NCBI RefSeq assembly: GCF_004362395.1
Contig: NZ_SNWE01000030.1
Coordinates: 1 to 36,773, forward strand
Origin: Salegentibacter sp. 24
Lineage (GTDB): Bacteria > Bacteroidota > Bacteroidia > Flavobacteriales > Flavobacteriaceae
Length of the DNA: 36,773 nucleotides
Direction: 5' to 3'
The notes below the pieces were generated by a model. It was not told the origin of the DNA. It ran no database searches and was given only the letters and a program-made list of their open reading frames with translations. Each line of letters begins with the position of its first letter. Position 1 is the stretch's first letter. The position numbers and the translations under genes are program-made. This document shows, piece by piece, positions 25,235-32,189 of this stretch.

Positions 25235-26023
25235 ATGCTTATGTTACAGCGTATTTTTGAATTATTACAACAAGGACATCCCGATGCTTTGGAATATATC
25301 TATAGCAAGTACCACCGTAGGCTCTTTTGGTTAGGAAAGCAATTAATTCAGGATGAATTTGTCATTGAAACCATCCTTCAGGATACATTCTTGAAACTAT
25401 GGGAGAATAGAGATGGGATAGAACGACCAGAACATATTTACTTTTTCCTTCGCTATGTAATGAAAAGAGATTGTACCTATTATTATGCCCGCCCTAAGAA
25501 TAATTTTTACCGGAACATCAACCGGCTGGAATATTATGAAAACTATCAAGAATACATGCACGGCTATGATCCCGAGAAGGAGGATGAACTTCTACTGGAT
25601 AGCGGAACCCAGCAGAAAGCCTTTGACCGGGTAAGCCGTGTTTTTCCATTACTTAGCCCTGAAAGACGACGCCTGATAGAACTCTGTTTAAAATACGGTT
25701 TTCAGTATAAAGCCATTGCCCAGCTTATGGGAACCAGTATTACCTACACCAGCAACGAGGTAAAAAGGGCTATCGAGGATATTAAAAACATCATTCACCA
25801 AGGGAGCAATTTGGTATCAAAACCAAAACCGGTGGTAGCAATTAAGATTCAGGGGGAAATGACCGAGGAACAGGAAAAGGTCTTAAAGCTTCGTACGGAA
25901 AGACAGTATTCCTTCGCTGCCATTGCCAAAGAACTGAACCTTTCCCAAAAGGAAGTCCATAAGGAATTTATGGCCGCCTATAAGCTACTGCAACTCAAAC
26001 ACGAACAACAACAATCGGCTTAG
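25235..26023 (+). CDS. ECF-like sigma factor partner of dCas12f
   Basis: The 262-residue protein is an ECF-type sigma factor. Sigma region 2 is at about 16-85 (DALEYIYSKYHRRLFWLGKQ, IETILQDTFLKLWENRD, YFFLRYVMKRDC). Sigma region 4 is at about 139-187 (LLSPERRRLIELCLKYGF, YKAIAQLMGTS, SNEVKRAIEDIKNII). Unlike ordinary ECF factors of some 180-200 residues it continues with a linker and a second helix-turn-helix at about 209-252 (TEEQEKVLKLRTERQYSFAA, AKELNLSQKEVHKEFMAAYK). No anti-sigma gene is adjacent. The Cas12f-like gene follows after 2 bp. Sigma factors next to nuclease-dead Cas12f in Bacteroidota have been reported to be recruited by the Cas12f-guide complex and to start transcription there. 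The start may be ATG 25235 or 25241. Confidence 0.85.
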   Translation: MLMLQRIFELLQQGHPDALEYIYSKYHRRLFWLGKQLIQDEFVIETILQDTFLKLWENRDGIERPEHIYFFLRYVMKRDCTYYYARPKNNFYRNINRLEYYENYQEYMHGYDPEKEDELLLDSGTQQKAFDRVSRVFPLLSPERRRLIELCLKYGFQYKAIAQLMGTSITYTSNEVKRAIEDIKNIIHQGSNLVSKPKPVVAIKIQGEMTEEQEKVLKLRTERQYSFAAIAKELNLSQKEVHKEFMAAYKLLQLKHEQQQSA

Positions 26024-26025
26024 TT

Positions 26026-27123
26026 ATGGGAAAAGATACGCTAAAACTAACCCGAAAGATACAGTTACTGGTTGATCTGCCTACCAAAGAAGAACGAAAG
26101 GAGGCTCTGGATAAACTCTACCAGTGGCGCAACCGCAGCTTTAAGGCGGCTAATCTTATCATTAGTCATCTCTATGTTCAGGAAATGATCCAGGAATTCT
26201 TTTATTTAACCGAAGGCATAAAATATAAACTGGCCGATGAAAAGAAAGATGAAGCCGGCATCCTGAACCGCTCCCGCATCAATGCCACCTACCGGGTAGT
26301 GTCCGACCGCTATAAAGGGGAAATCCCTACCAATATTTTAGGTAATATCAACCACAATTTAATGGGTACCTTCCAGAAACATAAGGTAGAATACTGGAAG
26401 GGGGAACGCTCCCTGATGAACTTTAGAAGGGATATGGCTTTTCCGTTTGATATGGAGGGCATGAAAGGATTATGTTATGACGAAGAGAAAAAAGCCTTTT
26501 GTTTTCGTTTGTTTTCCATTCCGCTAAAAACATATTTAGGAAGGGATTATTCCGATAAGCGAAAGCTACTGGAGGGGGTAGTAGCAGGAGAAACCAAGCT
26601 TTGTACTTCCCAAATTCAAATAAAAAAGGATAAAACTTTTTTGCTGGCCACCTTTGAAATTGAAAAAGAAAAGCATCTTTTAAAACCTAATGTAATCGCG
26701 GAAGCTTCTTTATCACTGGAATATCCGATTATAGTAAAGACCGGAAAGACAAAACTCAACATCGGCTCCCGGGAAGAATTTCTATATCGCAGGTTGGCCA
26801 TACAAGCCGCCCGTAAAAGGGCACAGGAAGGAGTTACCTATGCAAGATCAGGGAAAGGGCGAAAACGAAAAACCAAAGCAGTGCAAAGGTTCCACGAGCT
26901 GGAAAAGAATTACGTGACTAACCGGCTGCACCTCTACAGCCGGCAATTAATCAACTTTTGCGTCAAACACCAGGCCGGCACGCTTATTTTGATCAACCAG
27001 GAAGATAAGATTGGAATTGCCAAAGAGGAGGAATTTGTGCTGAGAAACTGGAGCTATTATGAACTGATAGCCAAAATAACATACAAGGCCGAAAAAGCCG
27101 GCATTGAACTGATAACAGACTGA
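26026..27123 (+). CDS. Nuclease-dead Cas12f homologue (dCas12f)
   Basis: The 365-residue protein aligns by eye with Cas12f. The N-terminal part has the Cas12f recognition/wedge-like pattern (LYQWRNRSFKAANLIISHLY; RRDMAFPFDMEGMKGL; TFLLATFEIE). The RuvC part follows the family order: GSREEFLYRR, a Lys/Arg-rich stretch at 262-285, KNYVTNRLHLYSRQLINF, AGTLIL, NWSYYELIAKITYKAEKAGI. The RuvC-I motif G-x-D-L-G reads ASLSL, putting Ser228 in place of Asp. In RuvC-II Ile323 replaces the Glu of ILME-type strands. The protein ends at GIELITD, before the zinc finger and RuvC-III Asp. It should bind a guide RNA and DNA but not cut. It is fused in operon to the sigma gene and followed 14 bp later by three guide-like repeats. 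No TnpA, Cas1 or Cas2 is present. Confidence 0.88.
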   Translation: MGKDTLKLTRKIQLLVDLPTKEERKEALDKLYQWRNRSFKAANLIISHLYVQEMIQEFFYLTEGIKYKLADEKKDEAGILNRSRINATYRVVSDRYKGEIPTNILGNINHNLMGTFQKHKVEYWKGERSLMNFRRDMAFPFDMEGMKGLCYDEEKKAFCFRLFSIPLKTYLGRDYSDKRKLLEGVVAGETKLCTSQIQIKKDKTFLLATFEIEKEKHLLKPNVIAEASLSLEYPIIVKTGKTKLNIGSREEFLYRRLAIQAARKRAQEGVTYARSGKGRKRKTKAVQRFHELEKNYVTNRLHLYSRQLINFCVKHQAGTLILINQEDKIGIAKEEEFVLRNWSYYELIAKITYKAEKAGIELITD

Positions 27124-27136
27124 AAAATGACATTTC

Positions 27137-27235
27137 GAGGGTGCTTGTACATCCATAAGGTGAGGTTAAAAATTACACTCACTAAATGCGCATAGCATAT
27201 ACAATGGCGTGTCATCCCACTTTTATTGAATAGTG
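27137..27235 (+). ncRNA. Guide-RNA-like unit 1 (75-nt scaffold plus guide)
   Basis: The scaffold is 27137-27211, starting GAGGGTG and ending GGCGTG. Predicted stems are GGGTG/CATCC around CTTGTA (with a G-U pair), GTGAG/CTCAC, and ATGC-GCATA-GCAT. The next nine bases TCATCCCAC (27212-27220) differ from the other units, after which the conserved T-rich flank TTTTATTGAATAGTGAA follows. It starts 14 bp after the dCas12f stop on the same strand. The guide probably begins at 27212; its length is not certain. It is my reading that this is a guide RNA. Confidence 0.75.
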
Positions 27236-27298
27236 AATTATATATACAGAAGCTTATTTGGAAGAATTGAACAGAAAAAAATTAAAATAATTAACGAA

Positions 27299-27398
27299 GA
27301 GGGTGCTTGTACACCCATTAGGTGAGGTTGAAAATTACACTCACTGAATGCGCTTAGCATATACAACGGCGTGAGTTGCTCTTTTATTTGAATAGTGA
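27299..27398 (+). ncRNA. Guide-RNA-like unit 2 (75-nt scaffold plus guide)
   Basis: The scaffold is 27299-27373 and differs from unit 1 at about six of 75 positions. The first stem is perfect here (GGGTG/CACCC), the second is GTGAG/CTCAC, and the third is ATGC-GCTTA-GCAT. The variable segment is AGTTGCTC (27374-27381), followed by TTTTATTTGAATAGTGAA. Its start is 162 bp after that of unit 1. The downstream flank also shares CAGAGGCTTATTT with unit 1, so the units arose by duplication of blocks of about 160 bp. Confidence 0.75.
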
Positions 27399-27457
27399 AA
27401 AATATGCAGAGGCTTATTTTAAAATAACTAAAATGAAAAGTACATTATGATAATTTC

Positions 27458-27558
27458 GAGGGTGTTTGTACACCCGCAAAGTGAGGTTGAAAATTACACT
27501 CGCTAAATGCGTTTAGCATATACAACGGCGTGGGCTCTTATTTTTTGATAGTAGTCCG
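27458..27558 (+). ncRNA. Guide-RNA-like unit 3 (75-nt scaffold plus guide)
   Basis: The scaffold is 27458-27532, 159 bp after unit 2. Stems are GGGTG/CACCC with loop TTTGTA, GTGAG/CTCGC (kept by a U-G pair), and ATGC-GTTTA-GCAT. The variable segment is GGCTCTTA (27533-27540) and the T-rich flank TTTTTTGATAGTAG follows, more diverged than in units 1 and 2. Changes in the stems that keep pairing support a functional RNA. No fourth unit is seen before the next gene. Confidence 0.72.
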
Positions 27559-27804
27559 GACTTCTTATTTCAGCAATTGATTGAAGGTAATCCTTAGACT
27601 GAATTCAATGGTATTATAAAAATGATCTAGTTAAGGGAAAGCCTGGAATGGAAATTAAGCATTCCTGTATAGTAAATGGGCAATATTTATATGGAGAAAA
27701 TTTACCTGAAGCTGTTACTATCTTTTAAAATAAGCCTATAATTAAAATGTTTATATTCATTTCGAAATCAAAAAGATACTAATAATTTATATTCTGAAAG
27801 GATT
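27559..27804. other. Intergenic region after the guide units
   Basis: This 246-bp stretch completes the 681-bp gene-free region behind dCas12f. It holds a weak hairpin GGAATG/CATTCC (about 27646-27666) and presumably the promoter of the RhuM-Fic gene. No further scaffold copy and no match to the three variable segments was seen. Confidence 0.4.
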
Positions 27805-28800
27805 ATGGGATCGCAGCAGGACCAAATACTGATTTATAAAACCGAGACCGGGCAAACTCAAATTGATGTCAGGCTTGAAGAAGAAACGGTTTGGCTTACA
27901 CAAGCTCAAATGATTGCATTATTTGAATCCAGTAAGGCTAATATCAGTGAACACATTAAGCACATATTCTCATCTGGTGAGTTAGATGATAATTCAACTG
28001 TTCGGAAATTCCGAACAGTTCAAAGTGAAGGAAAGAGAGAAGTAGCCAGAGATAGAATGCACTATAATTTAGATGTAGTAATATCTGTGGGTTATCGGGT
28101 TAACTCTAAACGGGGTATTCTATTTAGACAATGGGCCAATAAAGTTCTAAAGGAATTCTTACTACAGGGATATTCCATCAATGAAAAAATACTTCGAGAA
28201 AAAACCAGCCAGCTCGAAGAACTAAAAAATGTAGGTCGCCTGCAAGAAAAAGTTATTTCTGAACACGACCTCAATACTGATGAATCTGCAGGTTTAATAA
28301 AAATTATTGCACAGTATTCTCGCGCCTTGGACCTATTAGATGACTATGATCACCAGCGGCTGGAGGTCCCTGAGGAAGGAAGTCGGGAAGTTTTTCAAAT
28401 CACCTACAGCGAAGCTCGAAAAGCAATAGATGAATTAGGAAGACAAACAAAATTCGAAGGACTATTCGGCCGGGAGAAGGACGATTCTTTTAAGGGCTCC
28501 CTGGAAAATATTTATCAAACCTTTGGAGGGGAAGACCTCTATCCCACAACCGAAGAAAAAGCAGCTCACTTGCTGTATTTTGTGGTTAAAAACCATTCAT
28601 TTTCCGATGGAAACAAACGAATTGCTGCATTTTTATTTGTCTGGTTTCTAGACCGAAACAAGATACTTTACACCCAAACCGGTAATAAAGTAATCCCGGA
28701 CAACGCCCTGGTAGCATTGACCTTATTAATTGCTGAAAGCCACCCAGGCGATAAAGAAATGATGATCAAGGTAATAGTCAATCTCATATCTCGCCACTGA
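27805..28800 (+). CDS. RhuM-family protein with C-terminal Fic/Doc domain
   Basis: The 331-residue protein joins two known domains. The N-terminal RhuM-like DNA-associated part contains VRLEEETVWLTQAQMIALF, the conserved NSTVRKFRTVQ and YNLDVVISVGYRVNSKRG. The C-terminal Fic/Doc part has the active-site motif HSFSDGNKR (264-272). Fic enzymes transfer AMP or phosphate groups to proteins. This RhuM-Fic arrangement is frequent in mobile regions, often as a single-gene toxin-like or defence-linked unit; its target is unknown. No clear inhibitory alpha-helix partner gene is adjacent. The ATG at 27805 gives the conserved N-terminus. Confidence 0.85.
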   Translation: MGSQQDQILIYKTETGQTQIDVRLEEETVWLTQAQMIALFESSKANISEHIKHIFSSGELDDNSTVRKFRTVQSEGKREVARDRMHYNLDVVISVGYRVNSKRGILFRQWANKVLKEFLLQGYSINEKILREKTSQLEELKNVGRLQEKVISEHDLNTDESAGLIKIIAQYSRALDLLDDYDHQRLEVPEEGSREVFQITYSEARKAIDELGRQTKFEGLFGREKDDSFKGSLENIYQTFGGEDLYPTTEEKAAHLLYFVVKNHSFSDGNKRIAAFLFVWFLDRNKILYTQTGNKVIPDNALVALTLLIAESHPGDKEMMIKVIVNLISRH

Positions 28801-28954
28801 AGAAAATGAGAAAGAATTCTCTATGGGATTAACACCGATCATCAGTGATTAGCCTTTACCAAGTAAAACATCTTGAAAAGCGAGCACGCGCCATTAATTC
28901 TAAAATCCAGAATTTCAGGAACAATTGTTGATTACTTCTCTTAAATCCTTTCTT

Positions 28955-29749
28955 ATGAATAAAATTATAATGTTACTATTCATTTTAACCGGTACTTCTC
29001 TTCAGGCCTCTACAGATTATGAATGTGCGATATCTGGAATGAACTACTATCCAATTCAGCAAGAAATAAGCTTAAACCCACAGATTCTTATCCAGGGTTA
29101 CGCTATGGATCAAAAAACTATTCGTGGGTTTGAAGAATTACCTCCTTATCTTGAGACCGAATCCGGTGAAAAAGTAATGCTTGAATTACTAGCTATAAAT
29201 GAAGGGCAAATGTCTCTAACCCAGGCTATATTTAAGCCTGTTACTTCTTTAAAACCCAATACTGATTATTATTTAAATTTTCAGAGGGCCAAACAAAATG
29301 AAAAAGAAGATCCTACAAGGTATAATTCAGAGAAAAAAGAAAGAGAACGCATAATCTGGTCTACCACCAATACAAAAGATTTAAAACCCATGGACAGCGA
29401 ACTCGAAATCACTTTCGATAAAACCAACGTGGAATGGTATGGTTGTGGTCCTGAAGCAAATGCTCTTTTTAAAATAAATAATACTAAAGGTCAGGAGATA
29501 TGGTATCGAACGGAGTTTGTAGATCTCGAAACCGGTAAGTCCAGCACTTATATTTTGAATACATGGAAAGATAAACTCTATGTGGGTCACGGGATGTGTA
29601 GTGGAGCATTTACGTATGCTAAAACAGGAAAATACAAAGTAAGGTTTACCCCTATGAATATTGATGGAAAAATATCTAAAACTACTAAATGGTTCACCTA
29701 CGAAAGCCCATTTGTAGGGGAAGAGAATCCCTGGGGATTTAGAATTTAA
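28955..29749 (+). CDS. Secreted protein of unknown function
   Basis: The 264-residue protein starts with a signal peptide (MNKIIMLLFILTGTSLQA) and so is probably periplasmic or cell-surface. The body looks beta-rich: an Ig-like first half (QEISLNPQILIQGYAMD, LKPNTDYYLNF) and a second half with paired aromatic strands and Cys residues (WYGCGPEANALFKI, GHGMCSGAFTYAKTGKYKV). No family is recognised. A TTG at 28925 would add ten residues in front of the signal peptide and is less likely than the ATG at 28955. Confidence 0.65.
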   Translation: MNKIIMLLFILTGTSLQASTDYECAISGMNYYPIQQEISLNPQILIQGYAMDQKTIRGFEELPPYLETESGEKVMLELLAINEGQMSLTQAIFKPVTSLKPNTDYYLNFQRAKQNEKEDPTRYNSEKKERERIIWSTTNTKDLKPMDSELEITFDKTNVEWYGCGPEANALFKINNTKGQEIWYRTEFVDLETGKSSTYILNTWKDKLYVGHGMCSGAFTYAKTGKYKVRFTPMNIDGKISKTTKWFTYESPFVGEENPWGFRI

Positions 29750-29789
29750 GTACAGTTCCCTTTAATGTTGGTTAAACCTAATGATGCCC

Positions 29790-29890
29790 CCAATATCTAC
29801 CATAACATGAGCCGAATCCCATGCTTTTTTTATAGTGTACGGGAAGTTAAGCGTAAATTTAAAATGGGCAGTAGATCACACTACCACCCA
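29790..29890 (+). repeat. Structured dispersed repeat, copy A
   Basis: This roughly 100-bp sequence recurs at 31895-31990 in the same orientation. Shared parts are AATATCTACCATAAC and TATAG(T/C)GTACGGGAAG with TAA and CGTAAA following. The arms CCCAT (29818-29822) and ATGGG (29864-29868) can pair, and TTTTTT follows the repeat at 29891. It may encode a small RNA or be a REP-like element. Confidence 0.55.
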
Positions 29891-29953
29891 TTTTTTAATT
29901 CTTATGCTTGCATTGAATTCCATCATTATCTTCCATAAAATTAATTAGAAATA

Positions 29954-31018
29954 CTATGGAATCAATTTATCGCTGCGAAGTTCCTCGAATAGTTCAGTGA
30001 AAGAATCAAGTGTAGGTTTATAAACTTTAAATCCCAATTTCCTGCTTTTGGACATATCTGTCATAATCTCCATAGGACGACTTAAGTCCAAATCGGTATG
30101 CCAGGCCGAGGCCAGTTTCGATAGGTTGTTTTCTTTCAGATTGTATTTTGAGGCTATTTCATTCCATACTTCATCGTAATTCTCCATTTGCTTTTCTAAA
30201 GGATTAATTTCTCCTGTACAACCGACAGTTTCAACCTGGAAATAATCTGCGATCTGTTGCCACATCCATTTCCATCTAAAAATATCCCCGTTTGTGATAT
30301 TAAAAGCTTCGTTTTTAGCAGCTTCTGTGGTAGATGCCCAAATTAAATGATCTGCAAGTACATTTGCATCTGTCATATCAGAAATTCCTTCCCACTGTGC
30401 CTTAGATCCAGGCCAGGTAAAAGGCTGATTCTTCTCTTTACAAATACTGGCATAAACGGCAAGAGTGGTCCCCATATTCATTTGGTTTCCCACTGCTTTG
30501 CCAATAACGGTATGAGGGCGATGAATGCTCCAGGTGAACCCATACCTATCAGCTGCTGCGTATACTTCATCTTCCTGGGCATAATAAAAATTCAGAATAT
30601 CCAATCGCGGATGTTCTTCTCTTACGGGTGTTTTTGGCGATTCTCCTTTTGCATAATCATCAAACGGACCTAAATAATGTTTTAAGCCAGTTACCAAAGC
30701 CACGTGCTCAATAGATTTTTGTGGCGAAAGGACATCCAAAAGATTCCTGATCATCGCGCCGTTCACTTTTATATTTTCGGCTTCGGTTTCCTTCCGCATC
30801 CATGTAGAAATATACACGTGGGTAGGCTTTATACCTTCCAAAGCTGATTTCAGGTTCTCTTTATCCAACAAATCGGCGGCTACAGGAATTAAACCATCTA
30901 CGTTCTTATTTGGGTTTCTGGCTAAGCCATATGTTTTCCAGCCTTCTTTAATTAAAGAATTGGCAACACTACTCCCTGTTATTCCGGTTACTCCAACTAC
31001 TAATGCTCTTTTTTCCAT
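29954..31018 (-). CDS. SDR family oxidoreductase, PRISE-like
   Basis: The 354-residue protein is an extended short-chain dehydrogenase of the progesterone 5-beta-reductase/iridoid synthase-like type. The NAD(P) motif GVTGITGSS is at 9-17. Other family marks are VTGLKHYLGPFDDY (with the Lys of this family), LNFYYAQEDEVY (Tyr of the active site), WSIHRPHTVIG and NITNGDIFRWKWMW. Such enzymes reduce enone double bonds of small molecules; the native substrate cannot be read. A strong Crp-type site lies 68 bp upstream and a Crp-family gene precedes it on the same strand, so that regulator probably controls it. Confidence 0.85.
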   Translation of the reverse strand: MEKRALVVGVTGITGSSVANSLIKEGWKTYGLARNPNKNVDGLIPVAADLLDKENLKSALEGIKPTHVYISTWMRKETEAENIKVNGAMIRNLLDVLSPQKSIEHVALVTGLKHYLGPFDDYAKGESPKTPVREEHPRLDILNFYYAQEDEVYAAADRYGFTWSIHRPHTVIGKAVGNQMNMGTTLAVYASICKEKNQPFTWPGSKAQWEGISDMTDANVLADHLIWASTTEAAKNEAFNITNGDIFRWKWMWQQIADYFQVETVGCTGEINPLEKQMENYDEVWNEIASKYNLKENNLSKLASAWHTDLDLSRPMEIMTDMSKSRKLGFKVYKPTLDSFTELFEELRSDKLIP

Positions 31019-31086
31019 CTTCTTTCCTTTTTTTCAAATTTCGAATAATGAGCCCGTCTATTCAAGGACATAGATCACATTTTAAA

Positions 31087-31102
31087 TGTGAGATAAGTCA
31101 CA
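31087..31102. promoter_or_regulatory. Crp/Fnr-type operator before the SDR gene
   Basis: TGTGA-GATAAG-TCACA matches the classical Crp half-site pair with a 6-bp spacer. Pairing extends outwards through TTTAAA (31081-31086) and CTTTAAA (31103-31109). An overlapping TCACA-N7-TGTGA lies at 31075-31091. The site sits between the Crp-family gene stop (31105) and the SDR start (31018). Confidence 0.7.
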
Positions 31103-31104
31103 CT

Positions 31105-31671
31105 TTAAATGGACAATCGGCTGAGGGTTTCTCGACTAACACCAAGATAAGAGGCTATTAATTTTTTGGGTATCCTGTTTATAAGGACAGGGTAAAGTTC
31201 CTCAAACTGGCGGTAGCGATCTTCAGAATTTTGACTCATCAAGGATAATATCCTTTTTTGCAAAGCGATATAGCCGGCAGTGGTTTTTTTCATAAAAAAA
31301 TACTCCATCTTTTTACATTCATAACACAGTGCTTCCCTATTATCTATAGTAATTGCTAAGGCTGTAGTATCTTCAATACAGTCAATATTCAAAGTTGCCG
31401 GTAAACGATTATGGTAAGCCTGGGGATCTGAAATCCACCAATCTTCCATAGCGAATTGAAGGATATGCTCCTTACCGTCTTCATCAATAAAATAGGATTT
31501 CAAAAGCCCTGAAGTCACAAAATGATCTAACGGAGCAGCTGCTCCTGCCTGCACCAAATATTGGTTTTTCCGATAATTCTTAATTTCAAAATAGCCTACC
31601 ACAAATTGAAATTCCTCATCGGTCAACTTTACAATAGCCTCTATTTGTTTTCTTAATAATTGTTCAGTCAC
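31105..31671 (-). CDS. Crp/Fnr family transcriptional regulator
   Basis: The 188-residue protein has a cyclic-nucleotide-binding-like beta barrel (YLVQAGAAAPLDHFVTSGLL, KEHILQFAMEDWWIS) followed by a dimer helix and a short winged helix (IPKKLIASYLGVSRETLSRL). Many Bacteroidota proteins of this group do not bind cAMP, and the ligand is unknown. It lies 86 bp before the SDR gene, separated by a consensus Crp-type site, so the pair looks like regulator plus target. The protein ends right after the recognition helix, which is common in this subgroup. Confidence 0.85.
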   Translation of the reverse strand: MTEQLLRKQIEAIVKLTDEEFQFVVGYFEIKNYRKNQYLVQAGAAAPLDHFVTSGLLKSYFIDEDGKEHILQFAMEDWWISDPQAYHNRLPATLNIDCIEDTTALAITIDNREALCYECKKMEYFFMKKTTAGYIALQKRILSLMSQNSEDRYRQFEELYPVLINRIPKKLIASYLGVSRETLSRLSI

Positions 31672-32189
31672 CTTGGTATTTTATTGATTTTCATATAATT
31701 GAAATTAAGCATTTTCTTTACTCCTGATTTTACTCTCAGAAAGCACTCCTTTTTATAAAGTTAATGAGAAAAACTTTTAATTATCTAGATTCATCATCTT
31801 AGTGAAGATTGATTTTACAAAGTTCCCATTAATAATAGCTTATTCTTTAATTTGAAACGTTTATTATAAAAGAAATCTTAAGAGTTTTGCATCAGCCCAA
31901 ATATCTACCATAACCAGCGCTGGATCCAATGCTGTTTTTATAGCGTACGGGAAGGTAATCGTAAAGTAAAAACAGCATAGGTCGCTACCTACTTCTATTT
32001 ACAAAACCAGTAAATTTCAACCTGTTATCAGGGCCTTGAGCACATTTACTGGAGTATCCACTCAGTATCCACTCATCTAAAAAAATGCTTCAATTTTTTA
32101 CTAATTTTTTACCACAAATTCTAAGGGTTATATCGGGGTTTCAGGGCATTTGCCGCAAATTCCAGGATTTTACACTAAGCCATTTGTCA
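31672..32189. other. Gene-free region with structured repeat
   Basis: These 518 bp between the Crp-family gene and the mobilization module hold structured repeat copy B (31895-31990). A directly repeated TATCCACTCA (about 32053-32072) is also present. No coding region is convincing. It may mark the joint between the mobilization module and its cargo. Confidence 0.4.
31895..31990 (+). repeat. Structured dispersed repeat, copy B
   Basis: Same orientation and layout as copy A. Here the hairpin is strong: ATGCTGTTTTTA (31929-31940) pairs fully with TAAAAACAGCAT (31967-31978) around a 26-nt loop that carries the conserved TATAGCGTACGGGAAGGTAA. The arms differ from copy A yet still pair, which points to a conserved structure. 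Confidence 0.55.

Larger units (their letters stand above)
24957..25240. repeat. 13-bp inverted repeat bracketing the sigma leader
   Basis: AAGCATTCGCTTT at 24957-24969 is exactly inverted as AAAGCGAATGCTT at 25228-25240. The right arm covers the sigma gene start codon at 25235. The arms enclose 258 bp that include the rod-like RNA. They could be recombination sites of an invertible segment, transposon-like ends, or sequences that let a transcript pair with and hide the start codon. No recombinase acting here is identified. Confidence 0.55.

Noticed and set aside
27137-27558. A classical CRISPR array
   Set aside because: Repeat units are 75 nt with about 85 nt between them, the intervals are themselves similar, and no Cas1/Cas2 is present. 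Guide-RNA gene copies fit better.
26026-27558. A TnpB transposon (IS200/IS605 or IS607)
   Set aside because: There is no TnpA or serine resolvase, no element ends were seen, the nuclease is dead, and the gene is tied to a sigma factor.
27997-28021. A 25-bp palindrome (arms AACTGTTCGGAA and TTCCGAACAGTT) in the RhuM-Fic gene
   Set aside because: It encodes the conserved TVRKFRTVQ stretch of RhuM proteins, so protein conservation explains it.
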